From IMG/VR virus record IMGVR_UViG_3300036985_006490, positions 62,001 through 126,000 of that record: a stretch of DNA of 64,000 nt; one strand, given 5' to 3'. Position numbers and translations under genes: made by a program. The notes below the pieces were generated by a model. It was not told where the DNA came from. It saw only the letters and a list, made by a program, of their open reading frames with translations, and did not search any database. This document shows positions 52,901 through 59,113 of this stretch, in pieces. Source of the DNA: a virus. The stretch's first letter is position 1. The number at the start of each line of letters is the position of its first letter.

Positions 52901-53016
52901 ATAAAGGGGATTGGAATTGGTGTCCTGTTCATAAAGGCACTTCTCAACAATTTGAATGTCATACATCAATAACATCAGAAATGGTAATAAATAAAATACA
53001 AACCTTATTAAAATGA
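49924..53016 (+). CDS. Three-part glycosyltransferase with TibC-like iron finger
   Basis: 1030 residues. N-terminal GT-A-like domain with WVYIDSDSIV (DSD at 108-110). Central GT-B domain (about 305-640) with LAPHLSTGGMPSYLLKRI, INVGLWTSGKNQGEGIEIAR and ECNPLVIREAASLG. C-terminal domain (about 745-1030) with FDSRSLGDTISWIPY, GLSSGLSWLSWAMGKHVVMI and a Cys set NVCNGCWNSP...WCPVHKG...QFEC (C981, C984, C1000, C1012). The last domain matches bacterial autotransporter O-heptosyltransferases (TibC/Aah), whose four cysteines bind iron. Three activities in one chain suggest stepwise building of a glycan on a protein. Substrate inferred as the neighbouring Thr-rich fibres. Confidence 0.8.
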   Translation: MRSFITHTTENYEHITLNLVKSINKYSDYKIIVYTIDYDGSDNLQKETTCIRLDLNLPSLDDSSFILDTNGNSYVNRPKIRTYLTLGAKIDAMLHATSIIDEWVYIDSDSIVNKNVDELFDHCNKITEFPLATLGPYEYVLITTPDGKLLGNPYWKENNTVDNENTLEWPLMKFMGINPNQRSHYRTTNILVGNSKTKDFLKIWKETKDILPKLVSLETIAPYHEETLYNVLIWKINPNHEGLPISYINVNSADRLNHFFKFVPIKKTTIDHFYVIPENKNDIKVFHGEKRQSEIDKMFEIIDNSKNTKVLFLAPHLSTGGMPSYLLKRIESLIQYTSDVEIFVAEFCEYSNLYTVQRNRIKELIPEQRFWTINTLSNHTVENSMKVIDIIKSNSIDIVHVDEMIEGFDSFNKVPNELKNALYNNDRTWRVVETCHNIWFDPNTLKQFHPDAYALCTPYHLENTFKEMPSHKEVFEFPIENNFRSREEQIKSQEILGLDSTKIHIINVGLWTSGKNQGEGIEIARHFQDRNVEFHFVGNQASNFESYWGPLMLNLPSNVRVWGERNDVETFMKASDILMFNSTWECNPLVIREAASLGLKIITRDLPQYVGMFKGLITPLSDEISNNVGLLRKLISSTRDYQILNGMTEEFTEKHYNLYKFLLTQEPIKNLKNNSKVHVKQFFVNEPFLEITGESDSEYDIKFFDESGICHYDNKIKSNHWIKLNRKYFTKWNTKILEDGVLIYDKTLDYKGKRVFINFDSRSLGDTISWIPYVLEFKNVHQCDVIVSTHLNHLFRDVYSELEFVEPGNVIHNIHGQYNIGWFYDVNKEPVLPNTIPLQQAATNILGLPYTEIKPRISYKIYDRPYKEKYITIATNSTAGCKFWTKEGWQELINHISSLGYKVVNVSKENNPFNNCEKLKNTEMDYTMNVIHHSEFFVGLSSGLSWLSWAMGKHVVMISNFTESNHEFTSNCTRITNPNVCNGCWNSPIHRFDKGDWNWCPVHKGTSQQFECHTSITSEMVINKIQTLLK

Positions 53017-53696
53017 ACTTAGACCAATTTGTTTGGGAACCAAAATGTTATGATGGATTCCGAGAAACCGTAGAAAAAGAAATATTTGTTGATAAAATAT
53101 ATGAAAGACACGTTCAGGTAGAAGAAGGTGATGTGGTTTTCGACATCGGGGCAAGTTTGGGTCCATTTACCTTTTCAATCTTAGATAAAAATCCCTCACA
53201 AGTTTTTGTATTCGAACCAAGTTACGAGGAATTCAAAACATTAGTCCTAAACACAAGACACGGAAATGTTACTCATATAAACAAGGGTATTGGTAATACT
53301 GTGGGTGAGTTTGATTTTACAGGTGTATTTGACGTATCAGGCGACCATAAGTTATATTCCACAACTTTTAGTAAGATAATAAATGATTACAACATTCAAA
53401 AAATTGATTTCTTGAAAACTGATTGTGAAGGTGGTGAATATGATATTTTTACTTTGGAAAATTTGTTTTGGATAAAAAACAATGTTCGAAAGATTTCAGG
53501 AGAATGGCATTTAAGAACTCCTGAATTGAAAGAAAAATTTAGAATATTCAGAGACGTTTATTTAAGAGTCTTCACAGATTTCAGAGTTTTTTCTTTTGAT
53601 GGTATTGACATTACTTGGTCTATTTGGAATGATGATTTCATTCCATATTACAAAGAAGTTATGATATACATTGATAATAGAGATACGTTTAAATAA
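53013..53696 (+). CDS. FkbM-type methyltransferase
   Basis: 227 residues. SAM motif VVFDIGASLGPFTFSIL near residue 42, VFVFEPSYEEF near 68 and IDFLKTDCEGGEYDIF near 132 follow the FkbM pattern, which methylates sugars or natural products. Overlaps the large glycosyltransferase by 4 bases. Last gene of the plus-strand operon, ending convergent with the SGNH gene (8-base overlap). Confidence 0.85.
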   Translation: MNLDQFVWEPKCYDGFRETVEKEIFVDKIYERHVQVEEGDVVFDIGASLGPFTFSILDKNPSQVFVFEPSYEEFKTLVLNTRHGNVTHINKGIGNTVGEFDFTGVFDVSGDHKLYSTTFSKIINDYNIQKIDFLKTDCEGGEYDIFTLENLFWIKNNVRKISGEWHLRTPELKEKFRIFRDVYLRVFTDFRVFSFDGIDITWSIWNDDFIPYYKEVMIYIDNRDTFK

Positions 53697-54534
53697 TTTT
53701 TTTGTAATTGATTTTTAAGTCTTCCTCATTTAACATCGAGGGAATATAATTACTGAATTTTTGTGAAATATGATTTATTAGGTTTTTTGCATATCTTCTA
53801 TTGTGATTTGGTCCAGGATGCGCTCCATCCGATCCAAAGTCACTGAAACTACTGTAATCCCCGTCAAACCTGTTAAATTCTTGGTAATCTTTGGGAATGT
53901 TCAACCATCCATTCCATATCCAATTACATTTCTTCGTCTCCAAAAAATACTTTATCAGAAGATGATTTTTATACCAATTCATAAAATCTTCATAATCATT
54001 TTGTATTGCAGTTAAATTATTTTGTAATTCCCGACCGTCTTCAGTCTCCTCAGTATATCCCCATTGTGAAGTTATCATGAATGGCTCTAAACCTCCGTCT
54101 TTGGTATAGAGTTCCCTTCTATGAGGTTGAGTATACATAATTAAAACTAAGTCAGGTTTTATAAAATCATAATAAGTTATTAGGCACCTTGCGATAAAAT
54201 CATTACTTCGTCCTCCCACACCAAAGTTATGGTCAACTCCATTTTTAATTAATTTAGAAAATTGTGCAGGCCATGTTTCATCATTATTAACTCCAACACC
54301 TTCAGTATTAGAGTCCCCAATAGACATTATCTTAAACCCATCTTTATGTATTGAATCTCCTCTGAACCCTAATTCATTATAAGTATATGTACATAACCGG
54401 GTTTTATCTGAACCTGATGTGTGATATGACTGATTAACCTTTTCAGATAAATTCCATTTGTAACTTGATATTTCAAATCCTTTTGGAGTCCAATATTTAA
54501 TATTATCAACCGACTTAAAAAATATTTCATCCAT
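53689..54534 (-). CDS. SGNH/GDSL hydrolase-like protein
   Basis: 281 residues. Block I IMSIGDSNTEGVGV (Ser near 75), HNFGVGGRSNDFIA (Gly/Asn), and DGAHPGPNHNRR near the C-terminus (Asp-x-x-His). All catalytic residues present. It could deacylate or transfer acyl groups on the glycan or on cell-wall sugars. 8-base overlap with the convergent FkbM gene; 1-base overlap with the radical-SAM gene. Confidence 0.8.
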   Translation of the reverse strand: MDEIFFKSVDNIKYWTPKGFEISSYKWNLSEKVNQSYHTSGSDKTRLCTYTYNELGFRGDSIHKDGFKIMSIGDSNTEGVGVNNDETWPAQFSKLIKNGVDHNFGVGGRSNDFIARCLITYYDFIKPDLVLIMYTQPHRRELYTKDGGLEPFMITSQWGYTEETEDGRELQNNLTAIQNDYEDFMNWYKNHLLIKYFLETKKCNWIWNGWLNIPKDYQEFNRFDGDYSSFSDFGSDGAHPGPNHNRRYAKNLINHISQKFSNYIPSMLNEEDLKINYKKII

Positions 54535-55610
54535 TATATTAGATTTTGTTTTTTTGAAATAAATTCTTGTAAATTATGCCAACATTGCTCCGAAGGAATA
54601 AATGAATTAACTTCCCGAACAAAGTCATCATAATCGGGGTGTGAAACATCCCAAACTTTTTCTGTTTCAAACTCTTCATGAGTAAATGTTCCCCAGTTAT
54701 TAATTTTTCCATAAAAAACATTAACTTTTTTTCCAAAAATTGACAACATTAAATCATAAAACATTTTCATTTCTTTATAATTTTTTTGTTGTACTACAAA
54801 AGAAGTTTTAATATTCTTCAAACCCCTTATAGTGTTAATGAATTTTAGATTTTCAATTAATTCATCCCAATTCCCACCAACTCTCACTTTATTTTCATAT
54901 GTATCTTTAATTGCGGCATCGATACTAATTTCACATGTTTTCACATATTTGTGAACTTTGGTCATTGATTCCCACATTTTTCTATCCCATCTTGTAGCAT
55001 TGGTATGAAGATGTATATGGGTTAAACTTGGCCATTTGTTCGAATCAAAGTTTCTGAGAAAATCTCTAAACCCAACAGAAAGGAAAGGATCCCCAGTTCC
55101 AGTAATGTATAGTCTTTTTGTTGTTTGTCCATATTGTGATTCAATCTCATCGATAGTTTTTTTCACTCTTTCAATTCCCTTGGAATTTTCTACTATCAAG
55201 TTTATACGACAGGATGGGCATTTGAGATTACAAGTTCTGTCGAATGAAAATTGTATTGTGGATGGTGGAGTCACAATTCCCTTTTTGAATGAATCTATCT
55301 TTGATTCCAAGTCCTTTGGTAGTCTATTTTTGTGATATAATACACTTGTGTTTCCAATTTCACCAAAATTTTCAAGTTGATGTAAAAAGGGACATTGAGA
55401 TTTATCACAGTGTCTAAAAGAACCATCTATTACAGATTCTCGTATTTCGTTTGCTTCAGATGACTCCCAAGCATCTTTTGGAGATGTATGTTGTGGTAAA
55501 TGTTTTTTCAACCAAGATGCACAACACAAAAATCTATCCTTTTCATGAATTTCAAGAGCGGCAAAAGGTACTCCACAAACATAATCTTTTAAATCTATCT
55601 CAGTATTCAT
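54534..55610 (-). CDS. Radical SAM protein of the modification cluster
   Basis: 358 residues. Cluster motif CNLKCPSC (C127, C131, C134) with GTGDPF (SAM-site glycine motif variant) near residue 165. An N-terminal Cys set (C12, C29, C30, C68, C73) may bind an auxiliary cluster. The N-terminal extension and layout resemble the radical-SAM protein at 29019 but the two are not close copies. Probably a peptide- or sugar-modifying enzyme; target unknown. Confidence 0.8.
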   Translation of the reverse strand: MNTEIDLKDYVCGVPFAALEIHEKDRFLCCASWLKKHLPQHTSPKDAWESSEANEIRESVIDGSFRHCDKSQCPFLHQLENFGEIGNTSVLYHKNRLPKDLESKIDSFKKGIVTPPSTIQFSFDRTCNLKCPSCRINLIVENSKGIERVKKTIDEIESQYGQTTKRLYITGTGDPFLSVGFRDFLRNFDSNKWPSLTHIHLHTNATRWDRKMWESMTKVHKYVKTCEISIDAAIKDTYENKVRVGGNWDELIENLKFINTIRGLKNIKTSFVVQQKNYKEMKMFYDLMLSIFGKKVNVFYGKINNWGTFTHEEFETEKVWDVSHPDYDDFVREVNSFIPSEQCWHNLQEFISKKQNLI

Positions 55611-55649
55611 TTATCTAAAATTATAAGACAATTTTTAGTTTTATCACCA

Positions 55650-56474
55650 TTATATGGAAGATTTGATTTTTTCTAAATGATTGAAAATTGGATAACCATC
55701 CCAAGTAGATTCGAACGTATTCGGCTTTGTCTTTGATATTAGATTTGGTTCATTCAATTCAATCCAATTGAATATTTGGTTTGAGATATATTCATAACCT
55801 AACTCATTTGGATGTTCACATATCAGTGATTTCATATTCGGATTATTAATGAAATTAGGAAAAATAGACTTTGTAAACTTCATTAAGTTTTTTGTGTTAT
55901 GTAATTTTTCAAAAAGTACGTTGTGATTGTAATCTACTGGTATGTAAAAAAATTTGTATTTTTTCGTTTGACAATGTTCTTCCATTATTTTTAGGTAAAA
56001 AATTTGTTCTAAAAATGGGTCTAAATCTATGTTATCAATAAATTTGATGTATTCCCTTCCAATATCATAACTGTGAACATTGTAAATATTTTTTTCCATA
56101 CTCGGATTTATGTTCAGTACTGAACACTCCCTATAAAAAGAAAACCTGCTTGGAATTGGTAATAACCAAATTAATAAAACATCGAATTCTTCTGATAAGT
56201 TTTTATCATAATATTTTTCGAACCACACTTTCAGATTTCCCGAAGTCGATGATCCACCAAATCCTAAATTTATTAGACAATCATAATTTATTTGTTTTTG
56301 AAGATTTGTCGGCCAAGAATATTTATGAAATCTTTCTTTACTTGGAAAATAAACTTCTTCAGTATTTTTATACTTGATTTTATTCTCAACTTTGTATGAA
56401 ACTACCTCAGGGGCATAACAACCAACACCTTCGGTAAATGAACATCCAATTGTTATTAAAAGTTTTTTTTTCAT
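55650..56474 (-). CDS. SGNH-like protein with GCSFTEG block I
   Basis: 274 residues. TIGCSFTEGVG near residue 8 replaces GDSNTEG, keeping the Ser; LGFGGSSTSGN supplies the oxyanion Gly/Asn, and ICEHPNELGYE contributes the C-terminal His with Glu instead of Asp before it. Family members of this GCSFT type are common in phage glycan clusters. Activity likely acyl-transfer or hydrolysis. Confidence 0.7.
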   Translation of the reverse strand: MKKKLLITIGCSFTEGVGCYAPEVVSYKVENKIKYKNTEEVYFPSKERFHKYSWPTNLQKQINYDCLINLGFGGSSTSGNLKVWFEKYYDKNLSEEFDVLLIWLLPIPSRFSFYRECSVLNINPSMEKNIYNVHSYDIGREYIKFIDNIDLDPFLEQIFYLKIMEEHCQTKKYKFFYIPVDYNHNVLFEKLHNTKNLMKFTKSIFPNFINNPNMKSLICEHPNELGYEYISNQIFNWIELNEPNLISKTKPNTFESTWDGYPIFNHLEKIKSSI

Positions 56475-56491
56475 ACTAAATCATAACTTTA

Positions 56492-56986
56492 TTAGATGAG
56501 TTTGTTATTTTCTTTTGAAACAACATCTTCATGATTAATAAACATAATAACACTCCTACGAGTTCCCTTGGTGATTTTTTTCACCTCATGGTCATACTTG
56601 GATTCGAATACATACGGTACTCCAATTTCTTTTTCAATAAAATAATATGGGTCATAAACAATATAGTCTCCACCCTCATAATTATCATTCAAATGAAATC
56701 CTGTAACCAAGTATCTATTTTTACCATAAACATAATTATTATCAGTATGGCGTAGAAAATAGTCATTTTCTTTATACCTCATAATCACAAATTTTTGGTC
56801 ATAAGAATTTAAACTCAAATTTAATTTTGATTCGACCCATTTCAATAATTTTATTTTAACAGGAATTACTAAGTCAGATTCAATTATTTTAGCGTCATAA
56901 CTCCTATCCCGTTTGACAAAATATTCTAAATCATGATAAAGCGTTTCTATCGATTCGATTTCATCTTGAGTAATTAATTTCATCAT
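56492..56986 (-). CDS. 2OG-Fe(II) oxygenase (prolyl-hydroxylase type)
   Basis: 164 residues. Iron ligands HTD (H80, D82) and DHEVKK (H133) with the 2-oxoglutarate-binding Arg in KGTRRSVIMFI (R143 or R144). The VTGFHLNDNYEGGDYIVY core is standard. Prolyl- or asparaginyl-type hydroxylases of this size act on peptides; a Pro-rich fibre tract would be an obvious target but this is inference. Confidence 0.85.
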   Translation of the reverse strand: MMKLITQDEIESIETLYHDLEYFVKRDRSYDAKIIESDLVIPVKIKLLKWVESKLNLSLNSYDQKFVIMRYKENDYFLRHTDNNYVYGKNRYLVTGFHLNDNYEGGDYIVYDPYYFIEKEIGVPYVFESKYDHEVKKITKGTRRSVIMFINHEDVVSKENNKLI

Positions 56987-56994
56987 TATACCGA

Positions 56995-57441
56995 TTATAT
57001 TAAACTATTTTTTTTTATTGAAAGTGGATTATTATGCATAAACCCAACTAAGGTATATCTGTCTCCAATACAATCATTTACTTTATGTTGTTCATCACCA
57101 GAAAAATAAATCATATCTCCCGTTTTAGGTTTGTATTCTTTGCAACCAAAAATTACTTCACCTCCAATAAAATCCTCATTTAAAAAAATTATAAATGACC
57201 ATGGGTTAACATGTCCATGAAATGTCTCTATCTGTTTAATAGTTTCATTAACCATTTGAACTCGAATTTTTTTGAAAAAAAAATTTGAAAATTTTTGTAT
57301 AGTTAAATCTCTATTTATTAAATCTATATAGTAAAATTTATATACATTATCTCCATAATAATTCATTTTTTCATTATTAAACATATCAATGAAATATAAA
57401 ACTTCTTTTTCTTCCAAGAATGATTTCACATATTTTATCAT
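56995..57441 (-). CDS. 2OG-Fe(II) oxygenase-fold protein, HxH variant
   Basis: 148 residues from the ATG at 57441 (MIKYVKSFLEEKE); the longer frame overlaps the upstream gene. Core WSFIIFLNEDFIGGEVIFG with HGH (H75, H77) where HxD is usual, GDEQHKV (H119) and GDRYTLVGF (R128). The HxH variant is known in some families of this fold, so activity is plausible. Paralogous to the genes on either side. Confidence 0.7.
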   Translation of the reverse strand: MIKYVKSFLEEKEVLYFIDMFNNEKMNYYGDNVYKFYYIDLINRDLTIQKFSNFFFKKIRVQMVNETIKQIETFHGHVNPWSFIIFLNEDFIGGEVIFGCKEYKPKTGDMIYFSGDEQHKVNDCIGDRYTLVGFMHNNPLSIKKNSLI

Positions 57442-57451
57442 AAGTTTATGT

Positions 57452-57961
57452 CTAAAATGGTTTATTAACGCAAATTTGACCAAAATGTGAGAATAGTAAA
57501 TAGCATTCTCCCTCCTCGATTTTACTTACTTGTTGGTTTGTAGATCTTCCATGAATTACTCCATACCCTGTAGTCATCTTGTTACGAACATTATTGAAAT
57601 AAAAATTTCCTCCTATAAAATCTTCATTTAAAAAAACAACAACAGTGAACGTCGTATGTCTATATAAACTTTTTTGATTACTATAATTAAAAGTATGGGT
57701 TGGTAATCTATATCCTTTTGATAATTTTATAATTCTGTTTTCAATTATTTCATTTACTGAAATCTTTTTGTTTTCATAAAGAATATTTTTCAATTTTGTA
57801 TCTAACCAATTGTATTTAATAAATTTCTGATAGTATTTGAAATCTTGGTCATACAGTTGCCATTCAGATTCGTTTGAAAGGAGTAAACTACATTCTTCCT
57901 TTGAAAAAAATTGATACATTTTATATGATATTATTGGTATATTTAACTTGGTTTTCCACAT
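57452..57961 (-). CDS. Degenerate 2OG-Fe(II) oxygenase-fold protein
   Basis: 169 residues. Keeps the structural core FTVVVFLNEDFIGGNFYFNN, almost identical in pattern to the neighbour at 56995, but has HTF for HxD (H89 only), Gln where the distal His should be (TNQQVSKIEEG), and Cys in place of the 2-oxoglutarate Arg. Iron binding is therefore unlikely; possibly a structural partner or pseudoenzyme of the neighbour. Overlaps the next gene upstream by 41 bases. Confidence 0.7.
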   Translation of the reverse strand: MWKTKLNIPIISYKMYQFFSKEECSLLLSNESEWQLYDQDFKYYQKFIKYNWLDTKLKNILYENKKISVNEIIENRIIKLSKGYRLPTHTFNYSNQKSLYRHTTFTVVVFLNEDFIGGNFYFNNVRNKMTTGYGVIHGRSTNQQVSKIEEGECYLLFSHFGQICVNKPF

Positions 57962-58520
57962 CTAAACAAAAATTTCCAGCATACACGATTCTATCTAATT
58001 CAGATTTTGGGGTAGGGATTGCCGTATGTCTTATATTTGCCGGAAATATAAAAAAATCTCCTTCTTGTGGTAAAAATTTATGTCTTATTTTGTCTTCAGT
58101 TTCGAAAACAATATGCCCCTCATCTCCTTTAATATCTTTTGGTGTTTGTAAGTAATATGTGAACGTAAAGTCCGTCGTAATATTTGACCGACCAGGTGGA
58201 TGAACTAAAAGATGTTGGTGTAACCATTCCATATCAAACCCTTTGGTCTGAGTATATATCCAAAAATGTTCCGCATAATTAATAAACTTTCTATTTGAGA
58301 TTTCTTCTACGTATTTTTTAATTTTTTTATTAATTTGTAGAAAACATTTAGTGTTTATTTCCATCCAAATTGAATTCTCTTTTGTTTGAGTTTTGGTATA
58401 GATTACTGATGAATCATTTAACTTTGCATATTTAAGACAATCATCTTTTATATTCATAAATTTATCATCATGACCTTTATGAATAGTAAATGTCGTAGAC
58501 AACTTCAATTCTTGAATCAT
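57921..58520 (-). CDS. 2OG-Fe(II) oxygenase, PF13759-type with HxH
   Basis: 199 residues. LHQHLLVHPPGRS (H101, H103), a YYLQTPKDIKGDEGHIVFE strand pair, PQEGDFFIFPANIRHTAI (H165) and DRIVYAGNF (R177). This is the putative-oxygenase family in which HxH replaces HxD and FP..IRH precedes the distal His. Fourth member of the oxygenase run. The product and substrate are unknown. Confidence 0.75.
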   Translation of the reverse strand: MIQELKLSTTFTIHKGHDDKFMNIKDDCLKYAKLNDSSVIYTKTQTKENSIWMEINTKCFLQINKKIKKYVEEISNRKFINYAEHFWIYTQTKGFDMEWLHQHLLVHPPGRSNITTDFTFTYYLQTPKDIKGDEGHIVFETEDKIRHKFLPQEGDFFIFPANIRHTAIPTPKSELDRIVYAGNFCLDVENQVKYTNNII

Positions 58521-58954
58521 ATGATTTTTTTATCAATTTTTTCGTATCTCTGATAGTTACTGAGTATTTCCTCTCCCTTTTTAATATCTCTTATTGATTT
58601 CATACTATTTTTATCAATATTACTTTTAGTTTCATAATAACCACTGTTCACAAAATAATATGGGTTAGTATAAATCCAATGACAACTGTTAGTTAATTTT
58701 ACATAAATGCTAGTGTCTTTTGGGAAATCTGAGGAAAATAAAAATAAATCTTGAATGTGTTGACGTAATTCCTCATTCAATTCACTTAATTGGTCTTGAG
58801 TTATGGGGTAGAATCCTGTTTTACCCTCCCACAATTGAAACAAAAGTGTGTCTTTAACGATATCTTTTATCGCAAAAACTCCTATTCCTGAAATATTACT
58901 TGGTTTCAACTTTACAAAAACACAATTTTTTATGTAATTGTACGCATCCATCAT
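58517..58954 (-). CDS. SET-domain methyltransferase-like protein
   Basis: 145 residues. SGIGVFAIKDI (residues 22-32), SNSCHWIYTNPYYFVNSG with SNID (residues 90-114, a variant of the NHSxxPN knot) and SIRDIKKGEEILSNY (residues 120-134) are the SET core motifs in order. SET enzymes methylate lysine; a phage version may act on virion or host protein. It lacks pre- and post-SET Cys clusters. Overlaps neighbours by 4 bases on both sides. Confidence 0.75.
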   Translation of the reverse strand: MMDAYNYIKNCVFVKLKPSNISGIGVFAIKDIVKDTLLFQLWEGKTGFYPITQDQLSELNEELRQHIQDLFLFSSDFPKDTSIYVKLTNSCHWIYTNPYYFVNSGYYETKSNIDKNSMKSIRDIKKGEEILSNYQRYEKIDKKII

Positions 58955-59103
58955 AAATGTTTATTCATAAACAATTCAAAAAATTTACCAATTACAGTTT
59001 CGACTCTTTCTTTTTCTGTAGTTGATAATTGTTCGGTTGTTCTGTTTTTAATTTGATTTAAGGACTTTTTTTTGTATAACTGAGGGTGTTTAGATATATC
59101 CAT
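58951..59103 (-). CDS. Small basic helical protein
   Basis: 50 residues, MDISKHPQLYKKKSLNQIKN then a Glu/Thr helix ending FFELFMNKHL. Its stop overlaps the SET gene start as ATGA, and it lies 10 bases downstream of the Hint-protein stop. No family recognised; coding is supported by coupling. Confidence 0.6.
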   Translation of the reverse strand: MDISKHPQLYKKKSLNQIKNRTTEQLSTTEKERVETVIGKFFELFMNKHL

Positions 59104-59113
59104 GTTTGTAAAT

